64,000 nt of DNA from Ignavibacteriales bacterium (GCA_016709155.1 JADJEI010000001.1:1612001-1676000); one strand, 5' to 3'. Positions 31,567 through 41,756 are shown, numbered from the stretch's first letter. Program-made: numbers and translations. Notes: generated from the letters alone by a model not told the origin.

Positions 31567-33061
31567 AAATGAAAAAGTGATTGGAATAAAAACACAAAGC
31601 GGGGAAGAAATTCATTGTAAAGCATTGATACTTTCCTCTGGAACTTTCCTAAACGGTTTAATGCACACTGGATTAAATAAAACCAGCGGCGGCAGATTTG
31701 GCGAGCGCCCAGCATTAGGAATTACTGAATCTTTAGTTAAACTTGGGTTTGAATGTGGAAGGCTAAAAACCGGAACTCCGCCAAGATTAAAAAAGAATTC
31801 TATAAACTGGAGTATTTTAGAAGAGCAGCCCGGAGACGAAAATCCTCAGCCATTTTCTCATCAAACAGATTTATCTCAATTTCCGTACCTGCCGCAAGTA
31901 AGCTGCCATATTACACATACAAATTTAATTGTTCATAGAATTCTTGAAAAGGGTTTTGCAGAATCACCAATGTTTACAGGAGTAATTAAGGGTGTTGGTC
32001 CTCGTTACTGTCCATCGATTGAAGATAAGATTGTTCGATTTGCAAATAAAGAAAGTCATCAACTCTTTCTTGAGCCTGAAGGATTAGATTCCGATCAAAT
32101 TTATTTAAATGGATTTTCATCTTCTTTGGCTGAAGAAATTCAACTTGAAGCTTTACACAAAATTGTTGGATTAGAAGAAGTTGAAATGGTTCGCCCAGCT
32201 TATGCCGTTGAGTATGATTTCTTCCCGCCTCAGCAAGTAGATTTAACTTTAGAAACAAAATTGATTTGCGGATTATATTTTGCGGGACAAATAAATGGAA
32301 CATCCGGATACGAAGAGGCTGCCGCTCAAGGATTAATTGCTGGAATCAATGCTGCGTTAAAAATCCAGGGCAAACCAGAATTTGTTTTGAAGCGAAGCGA
32401 AGCTTATATCGGCGTGTTAATAGATGATCTGGTTACAAAATCTACCGATGAACCCTACAGAATGTTTACTTCGAGAGCCGAACATAGACTGCTACTTCGC
32501 CAGGATAATGCGGATAGACGATTGATGAAATATGGTTATGACTATGGTTTAGTCCCAAAATATATTTTTAAAGAAGCAGAAAGCAGAGAAAAGACAATTA
32601 TCAATGGAATCAATTATTGCCGTAATGAAAAATATCATGCAAGAAATGTAAATGAATTTTTATCCTCTTTTAATTCAAATGAAATTGATTCAACTGAAAC
32701 GATATCCAAGCTTTGTAAACGTCCTGAAATCAATCTTAAACAATTATTAGAATTTAATGGTACTTCGGATGACGATCAAGCAATCGCATTGTTAAAGGAT
32801 GAAAAGGCATTAGCACAAGTAGAAATTGAGCTAAAGTATGAAGGTTATATTTCCAGACAGTACGATGCAGTTGCAAAGCTTGAAAAATATGAAGATTTAA
32901 TACTCCCGATAAATTTAGATTATCAAAAAATTAAGCATTTATCGACTGAAGCGAGAGAAAAACTTGCAAAAGTAAAGCCGCGCTCTATCGGTCAGGCTTC
33001 TCGCATATCGGGTGTAACCCCTTCAGATATTTCTATTTTGTTGGTATATTTAAAGAAATAA
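31535..33061 (+). CDS. mnmG: MnmG, C-terminal part of the same gene
   Basis: 508 residues in the shifted frame, with no start signal of its own. It holds the second FAD-binding and NADH-binding parts (ALILSSGTFLNGLMHTG, GRFGERPALGITESL, LKTGTPPRL), the LYFAGQINGTSGYEEAAAQGL segment, and the MnmE-interacting C-terminal helical domain ending RPRSIGQASRISGVTPSDISILLVY (as two pieces). Together with the upstream part the protein would be about 625 residues, the normal MnmG length. rsmG follows 15 bases later. Confidence 0.92.
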   Translation: MKTLLTEVLAENEKVIGIKTQSGEEIHCKALILSSGTFLNGLMHTGLNKTSGGRFGERPALGITESLVKLGFECGRLKTGTPPRLKKNSINWSILEEQPGDENPQPFSHQTDLSQFPYLPQVSCHITHTNLIVHRILEKGFAESPMFTGVIKGVGPRYCPSIEDKIVRFANKESHQLFLEPEGLDSDQIYLNGFSSSLAEEIQLEALHKIVGLEEVEMVRPAYAVEYDFFPPQQVDLTLETKLICGLYFAGQINGTSGYEEAAAQGLIAGINAALKIQGKPEFVLKRSEAYIGVLIDDLVTKSTDEPYRMFTSRAEHRLLLRQDNADRRLMKYGYDYGLVPKYIFKEAESREKTIINGINYCRNEKYHARNVNEFLSSFNSNEIDSTETISKLCKRPEINLKQLLEFNGTSDDDQAIALLKDEKALAQVEIELKYEGYISRQYDAVAKLEKYEDLILPINLDYQKIKHLSTEAREKLAKVKPRSIGQASRISGVTPSDISILLVYLKK

Positions 33062-33076
33062 TTTTAAGGATTTTTT

Positions 33077-33760
33077 ATGGTAGATAAGCAAGAACAATAT
33101 GCCAAAGAACTACAAACGTTCTGCTGGGAAAATTCTTTCAACCCCGATCCGATGCGAATACAAAGACTGGCTTTTTTTGCAAAGCTTGTCAGCGAAAAAA
33201 ATGAAAAGTTAAACTTAATCTCGAGAAAAGATATAGATGGCATTATTGAAAAGCATATTTGTATTTCTGCTTACATTTCAAAATTCATTCCTGAGAAGTG
33301 CAGTCAATTTATAGATATCGGAACAGGAGGGGGGTTCCCTGGCATCCCGCTGGCAATTGTAAAACCGGAATTAACCGGTGTGCTGGTAGATTCTACAACA
33401 AAAAAAATTACTGCTGTAAATGAATTTATTAACAACTTAAAACTCAGTAATATTACCGCCGAAAGTGATCGGGTAGAGAGTCCGGAATTTATAGCAAAAA
33501 ACAAGGGCAGGTTTGATCTTATCGTAAGCAGGGCGACCGTTCCTTTAATTATTTTAATACGTTATTCACTCCCAATTATTAAAGAAAAAGCATATATTCT
33601 TGCAATGAAGGGGGGGGCATTGGAAGAAGAATTTCAAAAAGCAGAACTGAAATACAAATCCCATATTAAAAAATCCACAATATTTGAGCTGTATTACAAA
33701 CCGACCAACATACGAAACAAAAAGGGGAAAAGATTAGTACTTATCGAACTACATAGATAA
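33077..33760 (+). CDS. rsmG: 16S rRNA (guanine-527-N7)-methyltransferase RsmG
   Basis: 227 residues. The SAM-binding site is FIDIGTGGGFPGIPLAIV near residue 75, followed by LVDSTTKKITAVNEFI. VSRATVPL is the family's motif near the substrate site, and AMKGGALEEEF completes the fold. It methylates G527 of 16S rRNA. It follows mnmG by 15 bases, the classic gidA-gidB order near the origin. GGG GGG codons in a run of eight G (33610-33617) are read in frame. The leader AAGGATTTTTT gives a weak ribosome site. Confidence 0.94.
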   Translation: MVDKQEQYAKELQTFCWENSFNPDPMRIQRLAFFAKLVSEKNEKLNLISRKDIDGIIEKHICISAYISKFIPEKCSQFIDIGTGGGFPGIPLAIVKPELTGVLVDSTTKKITAVNEFINNLKLSNITAESDRVESPEFIAKNKGRFDLIVSRATVPLIILIRYSLPIIKEKAYILAMKGGALEEEFQKAELKYKSHIKKSTIFELYYKPTNIRNKKGKRLVLIELHR

Positions 33761-33896
33761 TTTTTCCACAATATTAATTCTCGAATGGGCTCGGAAGTCT
33801 GTCTTCATTTGATTTTAACTCCGACCATTAATCATGTGCTTCATAACTATCGAAGAATCAATCCCCAGTAATTTTTGTTGGTAAACTAACCGAATA

Positions 33897-36800
33897 ATGC
33901 AAAAACAAAAGCGAACCAATCCGCAGAATATTCTCCCGTTTTCAAATTCTTTCAATAGTTTAGTTCAACAGTTTGTGGAAAATACCCACTCACAATCCAC
34001 AAATAAAATCTCCCCCCTTGCTGGAAGCATAAAATCATTATTGGCTTTATCATTATTTAAGAATATTGAACAGCAGGTATATTTATTTTCAGAAAAAAAA
34101 TTAGTTGACGAGTTTTATGTAGAGCTGTGTACCCTTGGCTTAGAGGAATATTTAATTTCTATTCCCGAAATAACTTCGGATCAATTGCAGGAAAAGCTCA
34201 CCCGTTTTCTTAACGCACAAAATTTTATTCTAATTTCTACCTATGAACTTCTAAATTTGAAACTGCCTGATCCCGGAAGAATTGAAAAAAACTTAATCAC
34301 CATTAGAAACAATAATGATCTTAACTTCAATGAAATTATCGATTATCTGACTTTACTCGAGTATCAAAAGGTAAAATTTGTTGAGGAACCCGGTCAATTC
34401 TCTCAACGAGGTTCAATAATAGATTTTTGGTCCAATAGTGAAAAAAATCCTGCTCGATTAGAATTTGATGGGGATTTCCTTGAATCAATCCGCCTCTTCG
34501 ATTGCGATAGCCAAAGATCTACCGAAATTATAACCGCAGTAACAATCGCTCCTGGAATAGAGGAGGGTGATGACTCATTAAGTGAAAATTATACTGCCGA
34601 CATATTTGACTACCTTGTAAATCCCGTTATTTTCTGTTCAGAATATGGACTGCAAAACCTTCCCTCTAATGAAGTAATTGTAACCATTGATTCTAAGGAA
34701 CTAAATGATCTAAACCTAACAGATCATTTAAAAGATGACGACGAGTTTCCTGACATTGTGCATGAAATCCCAGAAGAAATTCCAACAATTAAAAACAGAG
34801 AACTTGATTCTCTATTTTCAAAACCAAATGTTTGTTGGTTTATCGAACAAGAATTACAAAGCGATGCGCGCCTTGAACTTTCAATAAATGATGCTCCTTC
34901 AATAGGCGGGAATTACAAGTTACTTGTTTCTACCATCTTTGATTTTTCAAGTAAAGATTACAAAATATTTATAACTACAGAGAATGATTTACAAACAGCC
35001 CGATTAAAAGATTTGCTTGTTGAACTTCATCCTGAATTAAATTCATTAATTGAAAGTAGCTCGCTTAATATTATAACTTTACCCATCAGCAAAGGCTTCA
35101 TTCTGCATAATATAAAGCTGCTTGTGCTAACTGACTATCAAATTTTTTCAAAGCCTTATCGTACAAAAACTCCGAGTTCTAAAAAATATAAAAAATCTAA
35201 ATCACAAAATTTTGCGGCGATTAAGCATGGGGACTTTGTTGTGCATGAGGATTTTGGAATAGGTAAATATGCGGGACTTGAAACCATAACTATTGGTGAG
35301 ATAAAGCAAGAGTCAATGAAAATCATTTATGCTGGGGGTGGGGTTGTTTATGTTAACCTAAATTATCTTTCTTTGGTTAAAAAATTCAGCACGGCAGAAA
35401 ATGCCTCTCCATCTCTTTCAACTCTCGGTACTGCAGATTGGACTAATATAAAAAACAAAGCACGAAAAAAGATTAAAGAAGCTGCGCGAGAATTGATCGA
35501 ACTTTATGCTAAGCGGAAATCAACTCAAGGTTATAGCTTCGGTCAGGACACGATTTGGCAAAAAGAACTCGAGGCTTCTTTCTTTTATGAAGATACGCCT
35601 GACCAAGTTAAAGTTTCGCTCGAAGTTAAAGAAGATATGCAGGCTGAAAATCCAATGGATCGTCTCGTTTGCGGTGATGTTGGCTTTGGGAAAACAGAGA
35701 TTGCTGTTCGTGCTTCATTTAAAGCAGTTCAAGATGGAAAGCAGGTGGCAATACTTGTTCCTACCACCATCCTTGCCGAACAACACTACAACACTTTTAA
35801 CGACAGACTATCTCAATTTCCTATTCGCGTAGCAGTGCTTTCAAGATTTCAATCTAAAAAAGAACAATCTGAAATAATAAAATATTTACCGGAAGGAAAA
35901 ATTGATGTTGTAATTGGAACCCACCGCTTACTCTCAAAAGATATTGCCTTCAAAGACCTGGGATTGCTCATTATAGATGAGGAGCATCGTTTTGGTGTTA
36001 AAGCTAAAGAAAAACTTCGCTCTGTAAAAGTCAATGTTGATACACTAACATTAACCGCCACCCCCATTCCACGAACGTTAAATTTATCGCTTCTTGGGGC
36101 ACGTGACCTCTCAATAATTACAACTCCTCCGCCAAATCGTCAACCAATAAGTACTTACGTTTCCACTTTCGACATTTTCAAAATAAAGGAATGGATATAT
36201 ACGGAGCTGAAAAGAAACGGGCAGATCTATTTTGTTCACGACCGCGTGCAATCAATTGATAAACTTGCTGATTATCTTATAAAATATATGCCTGATCTAA
36301 AAATTGCTGTTGCACATGGACAAATGAAGCCTTCGCAGCTTGAGGATGTAATTCATGGATTCCTAAATAAAAAATTTGATGTCCTTCTTTCAACAAAAAT
36401 TATTGAGTCTGGAATAGATATTCCAAATGTCAATACTATCATTGTGAATCGTGCAGACAGATTTGGACTTGCGGAGCTTCATCAACTAAGAGGGAGGGTG
36501 GGGCGATCAGACCGACAGGCTTTTGCATATTTTATTGTACCTTCACTTAACAGTATTAATAAAAAGGCTTTGCGTCGCCTGCAAGCGATTGAAGAGTTTA
36601 CTGACGTTGGAGCGGGTTTTAATTTATCAATGAGAGATCTTGAGATTCGCGGCGCTGGAAATTTACTTGGCACAGAGCAGTCCGGATTTATTAATGAAAT
36701 TGGTTTTGACCTTTTCATCAAACTTATCAATCAAGCAGTTGAAGAATTAAAATATCAAGAGTTCAAAGAACTCTTTAAAACACTTCCAAAACCAAAAGAA

Positions 36801-37304
36801 AAAACTGAACCTACAATAGATACGTTTTTTGAAATTGGTATTCCAAAAGAATATATGCCCTCTCAAACTGATAGATTAAATTTTTATACGGCTTTATTTT
36901 CAATATCTTCGATAGAGGAGTTAGATGATTTGATTGCTGAAATGAAGGATCGTTTTGGTGCGTTACCAATTCTTTTGCTGCGATTAATTAATGCGGCTAA
37001 AATTAAATTTCTTGCATCGCAAGCTCTGTTTGAACGAATCATTATTCAACGGAAAAATATTTTTCTTATTTTGCCCAAAGGCAGAAATGAAGATTATTAC
37101 CAATACCGCTTTATTCAATTAATGCGATTTGTTCTGACGGATTACAAAAATAAAATCACATTCAATCAGCAGAAAGAAAATATGCGCCTAATTATTCAAA
37201 ATAATTTTGAATCGCCGGAAAAAATTTTCGGCTTTCTGTTTGAATTTTGCAATAAAGTCATTGAGTCTTTCAGAGAAGAAAAAACACAATCCGATTTGAA
37301 TTAA
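33897..37304 (+). CDS. mfd: Transcription-repair coupling factor Mfd
   Basis: 1135 residues, normal for Mfd. It removes stalled RNA polymerase from DNA lesions and recruits UvrA. The N-terminal UvrB-like modules are followed by the RNA-polymerase-interaction domain (GDFVVHEDFGIGKYAGLET near 445). The translocase has Walker A GDVGFGKTEIA near 597, DEEH in LIIDEEHRFGVK, TLTATPIPRTL, and motif VI QLRGRVGRSDRQAFAY. The C-terminal TRCF domain is complete. The 136-base gap before it and the 6-base gap after it suggest that it starts a unit with the sulfotransferase and aminotransferase genes. Confidence 0.96.
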   Translation: MQKQKRTNPQNILPFSNSFNSLVQQFVENTHSQSTNKISPLAGSIKSLLALSLFKNIEQQVYLFSEKKLVDEFYVELCTLGLEEYLISIPEITSDQLQEKLTRFLNAQNFILISTYELLNLKLPDPGRIEKNLITIRNNNDLNFNEIIDYLTLLEYQKVKFVEEPGQFSQRGSIIDFWSNSEKNPARLEFDGDFLESIRLFDCDSQRSTEIITAVTIAPGIEEGDDSLSENYTADIFDYLVNPVIFCSEYGLQNLPSNEVIVTIDSKELNDLNLTDHLKDDDEFPDIVHEIPEEIPTIKNRELDSLFSKPNVCWFIEQELQSDARLELSINDAPSIGGNYKLLVSTIFDFSSKDYKIFITTENDLQTARLKDLLVELHPELNSLIESSSLNIITLPISKGFILHNIKLLVLTDYQIFSKPYRTKTPSSKKYKKSKSQNFAAIKHGDFVVHEDFGIGKYAGLETITIGEIKQESMKIIYAGGGVVYVNLNYLSLVKKFSTAENASPSLSTLGTADWTNIKNKARKKIKEAARELIELYAKRKSTQGYSFGQDTIWQKELEASFFYEDTPDQVKVSLEVKEDMQAENPMDRLVCGDVGFGKTEIAVRASFKAVQDGKQVAILVPTTILAEQHYNTFNDRLSQFPIRVAVLSRFQSKKEQSEIIKYLPEGKIDVVIGTHRLLSKDIAFKDLGLLIIDEEHRFGVKAKEKLRSVKVNVDTLTLTATPIPRTLNLSLLGARDLSIITTPPPNRQPISTYVSTFDIFKIKEWIYTELKRNGQIYFVHDRVQSIDKLADYLIKYMPDLKIAVAHGQMKPSQLEDVIHGFLNKKFDVLLSTKIIESGIDIPNVNTIIVNRADRFGLAELHQLRGRVGRSDRQAFAYFIVPSLNSINKKALRRLQAIEEFTDVGAGFNLSMRDLEIRGAGNLLGTEQSGFINEIGFDLFIKLINQAVEELKYQEFKELFKTLPKPKEKTEPTIDTFFEIGIPKEYMPSQTDRLNFYTALFSISSIEELDDLIAEMKDRFGALPILLLRLINAAKIKFLASQALFERIIIQRKNIFLILPKGRNEDYYQYRFIQLMRFVLTDYKNKITFNQQKENMRLIIQNNFESPEKIFGFLFEFCNKVIESFREEKTQSDLN

Positions 37305-37310
37305 TCTGAA

Positions 37311-38033
37311 ATGACTCCAACAAGAATAAATCTTTGGTCTGGTCCGCGAAATATTTCAACTGCATTGATGTATTCCTTTGCTCAGCGTGATGATACTTTT
37401 GTGTTTGACGAACCGCTCTATGCACACTACCTACTCACAACAAATGCAAATCATCCGGGCAAAGAAGAAATAATAAAAAGTATGGAAAGTGATGCGGCAG
37501 TTGTAATCAATAAAATAATTCTCGGCGAGCAGCGCAAACCCGTTTTATTTTTTAAGCAGATGGTTCATCATCTTGTTAATATTGACGAAAGCTTTATCAA
37601 CAAAACCGAAAATATTTTCTTGATCAGGAACCCTGAAGAAATATTATCCTCGTACTCAAAAATTATTAGCAATCCAACTATGAACGATGTTGGTATAAAA
37701 AAGCAATTTGAACTTTTTAAAAAATTAGAAGATGCTGGAAAAGTCTCCTGCATCATTGATGCAAAAGAATTATTGCTAAGCCCGCAAAAAGTATTAACGG
37801 AAGTTTGTAAAAAATTAAAAATACCGTTTACAATAAAAATGCTTAGTTGGAGTGCTGGGTCTCGTCCCGAAGATGGCATTTGGGCAAAGTATTGGTATGG
37901 ATCCGTTCATCAATCAACCGGCTTTCAAAAATATCATCAGAAAATAATTACTCTGCCGGCTTCGTTAAAAGCCTTAGCAGATGAATGTCAAAATTATTAT
38001 GAATCTCTTTATAAAAAAGCTATCAAACATTAA
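37311..38033 (+). CDS. Sulfotransferase-like protein paired with an aminotransferase
   Basis: 240 residues, P-loop sulfotransferase fold. The PAPS-binding-like loop is NLWSGPRNISTALMYSF at the very N-terminus, followed by FVFDEPLYAHYL, then FLIRNPEEILSSYSK (the 3'-phosphate-binding-like segment). The position and sequence are typical of a bacterial family that I recall as the N-terminal half of certain plant aminotransferase-like proteins. The substrate is unknown. It lies 6 bases after mfd and 51 bases before a class IV aminotransferase gene. Confidence 0.75.
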   Translation: MTPTRINLWSGPRNISTALMYSFAQRDDTFVFDEPLYAHYLLTTNANHPGKEEIIKSMESDAAVVINKIILGEQRKPVLFFKQMVHHLVNIDESFINKTENIFLIRNPEEILSSYSKIISNPTMNDVGIKKQFELFKKLEDAGKVSCIIDAKELLLSPQKVLTEVCKKLKIPFTIKMLSWSAGSRPEDGIWAKYWYGSVHQSTGFQKYHQKIITLPASLKALADECQNYYESLYKKAIKH

Positions 38034-38084
38034 TGTGAATTTCATTTCTTTATATTTAGGTTACTTATTAGAAAGATTAATCTG

Positions 38085-38984
38085 ATGAACTTCGAAATTG
38101 ATTCTCGCAATAAAGACATTTTTATTTTCGTAAAAGACAAATTATATCCCCGAAGCGAAGCGAAAATATCTGTTTTTGACAGCGCCGTTCAGGGGGGAGA
38201 TGCTGTCTGGGAAGGCTTGAGAGTTTACAACGGAAATGTTTTTGCCCTCGATCGTCATCTTACAAGATTGCAGCAATCTGCAAAGGCAATGATGTTTGAA
38301 AACATCCCCGCTTCAGATTGGATAAAAGAAAAAATATTAGCAACGCTTTCTTCAAATAGAATGAAAGATAATGTTCATATAAGATTAACTCTTACCCGTG
38401 GTGAAAAAATTACTTCAGGAATGAGTCCTGCATTTAATACCTCCGGCTGCTGTTTAATAATAATAGCTGAATGGAAACCACCTGTTTATTCAACTAATGG
38501 TATAAAATTAATTACTTCCGCCGTCAGAAGAAACCCGGCACAATGTGTAGATTCAAAAATTCATCACAACAATTTAATCAACAACATCCTTGCAAAAATT
38601 CAGGCAAATCTTTCAGGCGTTGATGATGCAATTATGCTCGACTTAAATGGTTTTGTTGCTGAAACAAATGCTACTAATATTTTTATGATTAAACAGCAGC
38701 AGGTTTTTACCCCCTTTCCTGATAGCTGTCTGCCGGGAATAACGAGGGGAATCGTAATTGAATTGTGTAATGAAAATAACATTTCAATTGTCGAAAAAAA
38801 TATTTCCCTGGTTGAACTCTACAATGCAGATGAAGTATTCACTACCGGTACGATGGGAGAGGTTACTCCAGTGCTAGAAATTGATGGAAGAAAAATTGAG
38901 AACAAAATGGGATTTTCAATTGTTGATAAAATAAAAATCCTGTTTTCAAAAAAGATAGAGTCCGAAACAAAAAATTCTTTTTAG
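38085..38984 (+). CDS. Class IV PLP aminotransferase (branched-chain / D-amino-acid type)
   Basis: 299 residues of fold type IV. AKISVFDSAVQGGDAVWEGLRVYNG opens as in BCAT-like proteins (written here in two pieces: AKISVFDSAVQGGDAV, WEGLRVYNG). The PLP lysine is in DSKIHHNNLINN, near residue 165. The C-terminal motifs LDLNGFVAETNATNIF and LPGITRGIVIELC complete the domain. It transfers amino groups between amino acids and keto acids; the specificity is uncertain. It follows the sulfotransferase-like gene, and the start ATG at 38085 has AGATTAATCTG rather than a clear ribosome site. Confidence 0.85.
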   Translation: MNFEIDSRNKDIFIFVKDKLYPRSEAKISVFDSAVQGGDAVWEGLRVYNGNVFALDRHLTRLQQSAKAMMFENIPASDWIKEKILATLSSNRMKDNVHIRLTLTRGEKITSGMSPAFNTSGCCLIIIAEWKPPVYSTNGIKLITSAVRRNPAQCVDSKIHHNNLINNILAKIQANLSGVDDAIMLDLNGFVAETNATNIFMIKQQQVFTPFPDSCLPGITRGIVIELCNENNISIVEKNISLVELYNADEVFTTGTMGEVTPVLEIDGRKIENKMGFSIVDKIKILFSKKIESETKNSF

Positions 38985-38996
38985 AGAGGAGCTCAA

Positions 38997-40892
38997 ATGA
39001 AAATACTTTACCTGCTTATAATTTTATTATCCATCAGTCTTTTTAAAACGGCTAATGCTCAAGAACCCCTGCCTACAGAATCTTCAACTCTTTTTTCAGG
39101 CTCGGGCAATTGCGAAGCCTGTCATTTTTCGAATGGAGATGTTTTAACTTACAACGGGGTGGATGTTTCCATGGTAACTTACTGGCGCTCAACAATGATG
39201 GGCAATGCAGCCAAAGATCCTTTATGGCGTGCCTATGTTGCCTCCGAAGTTGAACAGTTCCCCCTGCTTCAAGAAACAATCGAAACTAAATGCACAAAGT
39301 GTCATGCGCCGATGGGCTACACACAAGCAATTTATAATGGTCAATCAACTTACTCAATGGACGAATTGCGGCAGGATAGACTTGCGAACGATGGGGTAAG
39401 CTGCACAGTTTGTCATCAAATAGATCCTTCTAATTTCGGCACAAAGGAATCTTACTCGGGCGGATACATCATCACCGATGATAGAATAATTTATGGACCA
39501 TATCAAAACCCTGACACTGTCTATATGCAAAGCTTTGTTGAATACACACCAAAGTTTGGCGAACATATTAATCAAGCTGAGTTGTGCGCTACCTGCCACA
39601 CCCTTTTTAGTCCAACAGTAAATGATCTCGGCGAAATAGTTGGTGATTTTCCTGAACAAACTCCCTACATAGAATGGAAAAATAGTATTTATCCTGCACA
39701 GGATACCCCCTGCCAAACTTGCCACATGCCCAAAATTTATGATCCGATTGATATTGCCGTAATTCCTGAGTTTGACACAACAAAACGCACCCCTTTCTGG
39801 AAACATAATTTTGTCGGCGGCAACACATTGATGCTAAAAATTTTAAAGCAGTTCACAGACTCGCTTCACGTTACTGCTGAACCTTTTCACTTTGACTCCA
39901 CCATTTTTCGAGCTGAAGAAAATTTAAAAGTAAATGCTTCAAATATTTCTCTGCAAACCAACTACATAAATGATTCGATTGATATTGGAATTAAAATTGA
40001 AAACTTAGCCGGACATAAACTTCCAACTGGCATTCCTCTAAGAAGGATGTGGGTGCATTTCAAAATAGCCGATGCATTCGGTACAAAAATTTTTGAAAGC
40101 GGGGCATGGGATTCTGAAGGCAGAATTATTGGAATGAACGCAGACTATGAGCCTCACTACAATATTATCTCCAATGAAAGTGAAGTTCAGATTTATGAAG
40201 GCGTGCTTCAAGATTTAAATGAACAAGTTACATATACTTTGTTAAAAGCCGCATCGTTTAAAAAAGATAATAGAATTCCGCCGAAAGGATTTACATCGCA
40301 GCACATTAGTTACGATACCACCGCCATAACAGAAGACGCATTTAATGATCCTGACTTTAACCGGGAAAATAATGTTGAAGGCTCGGGAAGTGATATAATT
40401 CATTACAGACTGCCTGTGACCGGCGATCAACTAATAAATATTACTGCGGAATTGTGTTATCAACTATTAAAGCCGGAAGTGTCTGATCATTTTAGTAATC
40501 TTACTTCGAGTGATATAACCGTGTTTCTTGATATGTATTCTGTAGTAGATAAAGAACCGGTTATAATGAAATCAATTTCCGAATCAATTCTTGTCAGCAA
40601 TTTAATTACTGAAAATAATCTGACGCCTAAAGAATTTTCACTTGAGCAAAACTACCCCAATCCATTTAATCCAAGCACAAAAATAAGTTGGCAATCGCCT
40701 GTAAGTAGTCTGCAATCAATAAAAGTTTATGATGTACTAGGGAATGAAGTTGCAAGATTAGTTGATGAATACAAACCCGCAGGAAAATATGAAGTTACTT
40801 TTGATGCTTCTCAGCTATCATCAGGAATTTATTTTTACACTTTAAAAGCAGGAACTTTTGTTGAAACGAAAAAGCTGATTTTGCTCAAATAA
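38997..40892 (+). CDS. Five-heme secreted cytochrome with T9SS type A sorting domain
   Basis: 631 residues. A signal peptide (LLIILLSISLFKTANAQ) precedes five CxxCH heme sites: CEACH (near 39), CTKCH, CTVCH, CATCH and CQTCH, all in the first 250 residues. A beta-rich middle (about 280-530) follows, then the sorting domain (LEQNYPNPFNPSTKISWQSP ... GIYFYTLKAGTF). It is probably an extracellular electron carrier or oxidoreductase handed out by the type IX system. AGAGAGGAGC precedes the ATG at 38997. The next gene is a cytochrome-like lipoprotein. Confidence 0.9.
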   Translation: MKILYLLIILLSISLFKTANAQEPLPTESSTLFSGSGNCEACHFSNGDVLTYNGVDVSMVTYWRSTMMGNAAKDPLWRAYVASEVEQFPLLQETIETKCTKCHAPMGYTQAIYNGQSTYSMDELRQDRLANDGVSCTVCHQIDPSNFGTKESYSGGYIITDDRIIYGPYQNPDTVYMQSFVEYTPKFGEHINQAELCATCHTLFSPTVNDLGEIVGDFPEQTPYIEWKNSIYPAQDTPCQTCHMPKIYDPIDIAVIPEFDTTKRTPFWKHNFVGGNTLMLKILKQFTDSLHVTAEPFHFDSTIFRAEENLKVNASNISLQTNYINDSIDIGIKIENLAGHKLPTGIPLRRMWVHFKIADAFGTKIFESGAWDSEGRIIGMNADYEPHYNIISNESEVQIYEGVLQDLNEQVTYTLLKAASFKKDNRIPPKGFTSQHISYDTTAITEDAFNDPDFNRENNVEGSGSDIIHYRLPVTGDQLINITAELCYQLLKPEVSDHFSNLTSSDITVFLDMYSVVDKEPVIMKSISESILVSNLITENNLTPKEFSLEQNYPNPFNPSTKISWQSPVSSLQSIKVYDVLGNEVARLVDEYKPAGKYEVTFDASQLSSGIYFYTLKAGTFVETKKLILLK

Positions 40893-40915
40893 TTCTTCTC
40901 GTCAATTTTGTTAAA

Positions 40916-40944
40916 GATGACATCCCGCCCGGAGGGGTGTCATC
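40916..40944. repeat. Strong GC-rich hairpin after the cytochrome gene
   Basis: GATGACATCCC (40916-40926) with GGGGTGTCATC (40934-40944), a seven-base loop; 10 or 11 pairs. It has no T-run, so it may act as a processing or weak terminator element. The GATGAC...GTCATC stem ends recall the REP-like elements at 27698-27770. Confidence 0.6.
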
Positions 40945-41003
40945 TATTTAATACCAAATTAATGTTCGTTTATCTCCCCGGGTTTTTCTTATATTTGCCC
41001 TAA

Positions 41004-41711
41004 ATGATTTATAAGATAAAAATATTTTTTATGACTGCCCTATTGGTTTTCTCTGCAGTATTTATTGTTTCTTGCAGCAAAGACGAAATACAAACACCCG
41101 CAGCAGTGATTGATGAAACAAACAACGGCTTTGAAACTTACGATGTGGCAAAAATCTTCGCTGATAAATGCGCTGTACCGGAATGTCACTCCTCTGATAA
41201 TCCCCAAAATGGATTATCACTTGCTTCCTATTCCGATATGCTCAAAGGCTCAATCAACCGTGATGAGGATACAACCGGGCACAACCACACGGGTGGGGGC
41301 TATAAAATTATTTCAGGTAAGAGCGGCGTCTATGGCGGTGAATGTGTAATCCCCTTCAACTCGGAATACAGTTTACTTTATAATATTATTACCGGTAAGG
41401 TTGGTGGAAAGTCTGTTCACTCAAGCAGTTTAAAAAATATTCTAAATGAAACTGAAATTGCAGCATTGAAAAACTGGATTGATGCGGGTGCAAAAGATTT
41501 CAAAGGAAACGTTGCTTATTCTAATTCTTTTAATAGCGTTTACGTTTGCAGTCAAAGGAGCGATCAGATATTTGAAATAAATACAGAGTACCATCTTTGC
41601 TCGGGGATAAGTGATGTAAATTTCTATTTGTCGGGTCTCGATCAGCCCCACCATATTCAACAGCGAGGTAATTATCTTTTTGTTACCCTTGCTGCACCCG
41701 GAAAGTTTTAA
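41004..41711 (+). CDS. Cytochrome-like lipoprotein with YVTN propeller, N-terminal part
   Basis: 235 residues in this frame. The lipoprotein signal has a lipobox (FIVSC near residue 23). A CAVPECH motif (CX4CH, unusual in spacing) in DKCAVPECHSSDNPQNGLSLASY resembles the cytochrome-like domains seen in such lipoproteins. The beta-propeller begins at about residue 180 (VYVCSQRSDQIFEI). The frame ends at 41711 because one T is missing in the T4 run at 41706-41709; an extra T at 41750 restores it, so the true protein runs to 42524, about 506 residues. Confidence 0.75.
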   Translation: MIYKIKIFFMTALLVFSAVFIVSCSKDEIQTPAAVIDETNNGFETYDVAKIFADKCAVPECHSSDNPQNGLSLASYSDMLKGSINRDEDTTGHNHTGGGYKIISGKSGVYGGECVIPFNSEYSLLYNIITGKVGGKSVHSSSLKNILNETEIAALKNWIDAGAKDFKGNVAYSNSFNSVYVCSQRSDQIFEINTEYHLCSGISDVNFYLSGLDQPHHIQQRGNYLFVTLAAPGKF

Positions 41712-41756
41712 AGATTGACGTTAATACCAACGCAATAGTCGCGATAAGTTGAAGGT

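Noticed and set aside
40916..40944. Hairpin after the cytochrome gene as a Rho-independent terminator
   Set aside because: There is no T-run after the stem; called as a repeat instead.
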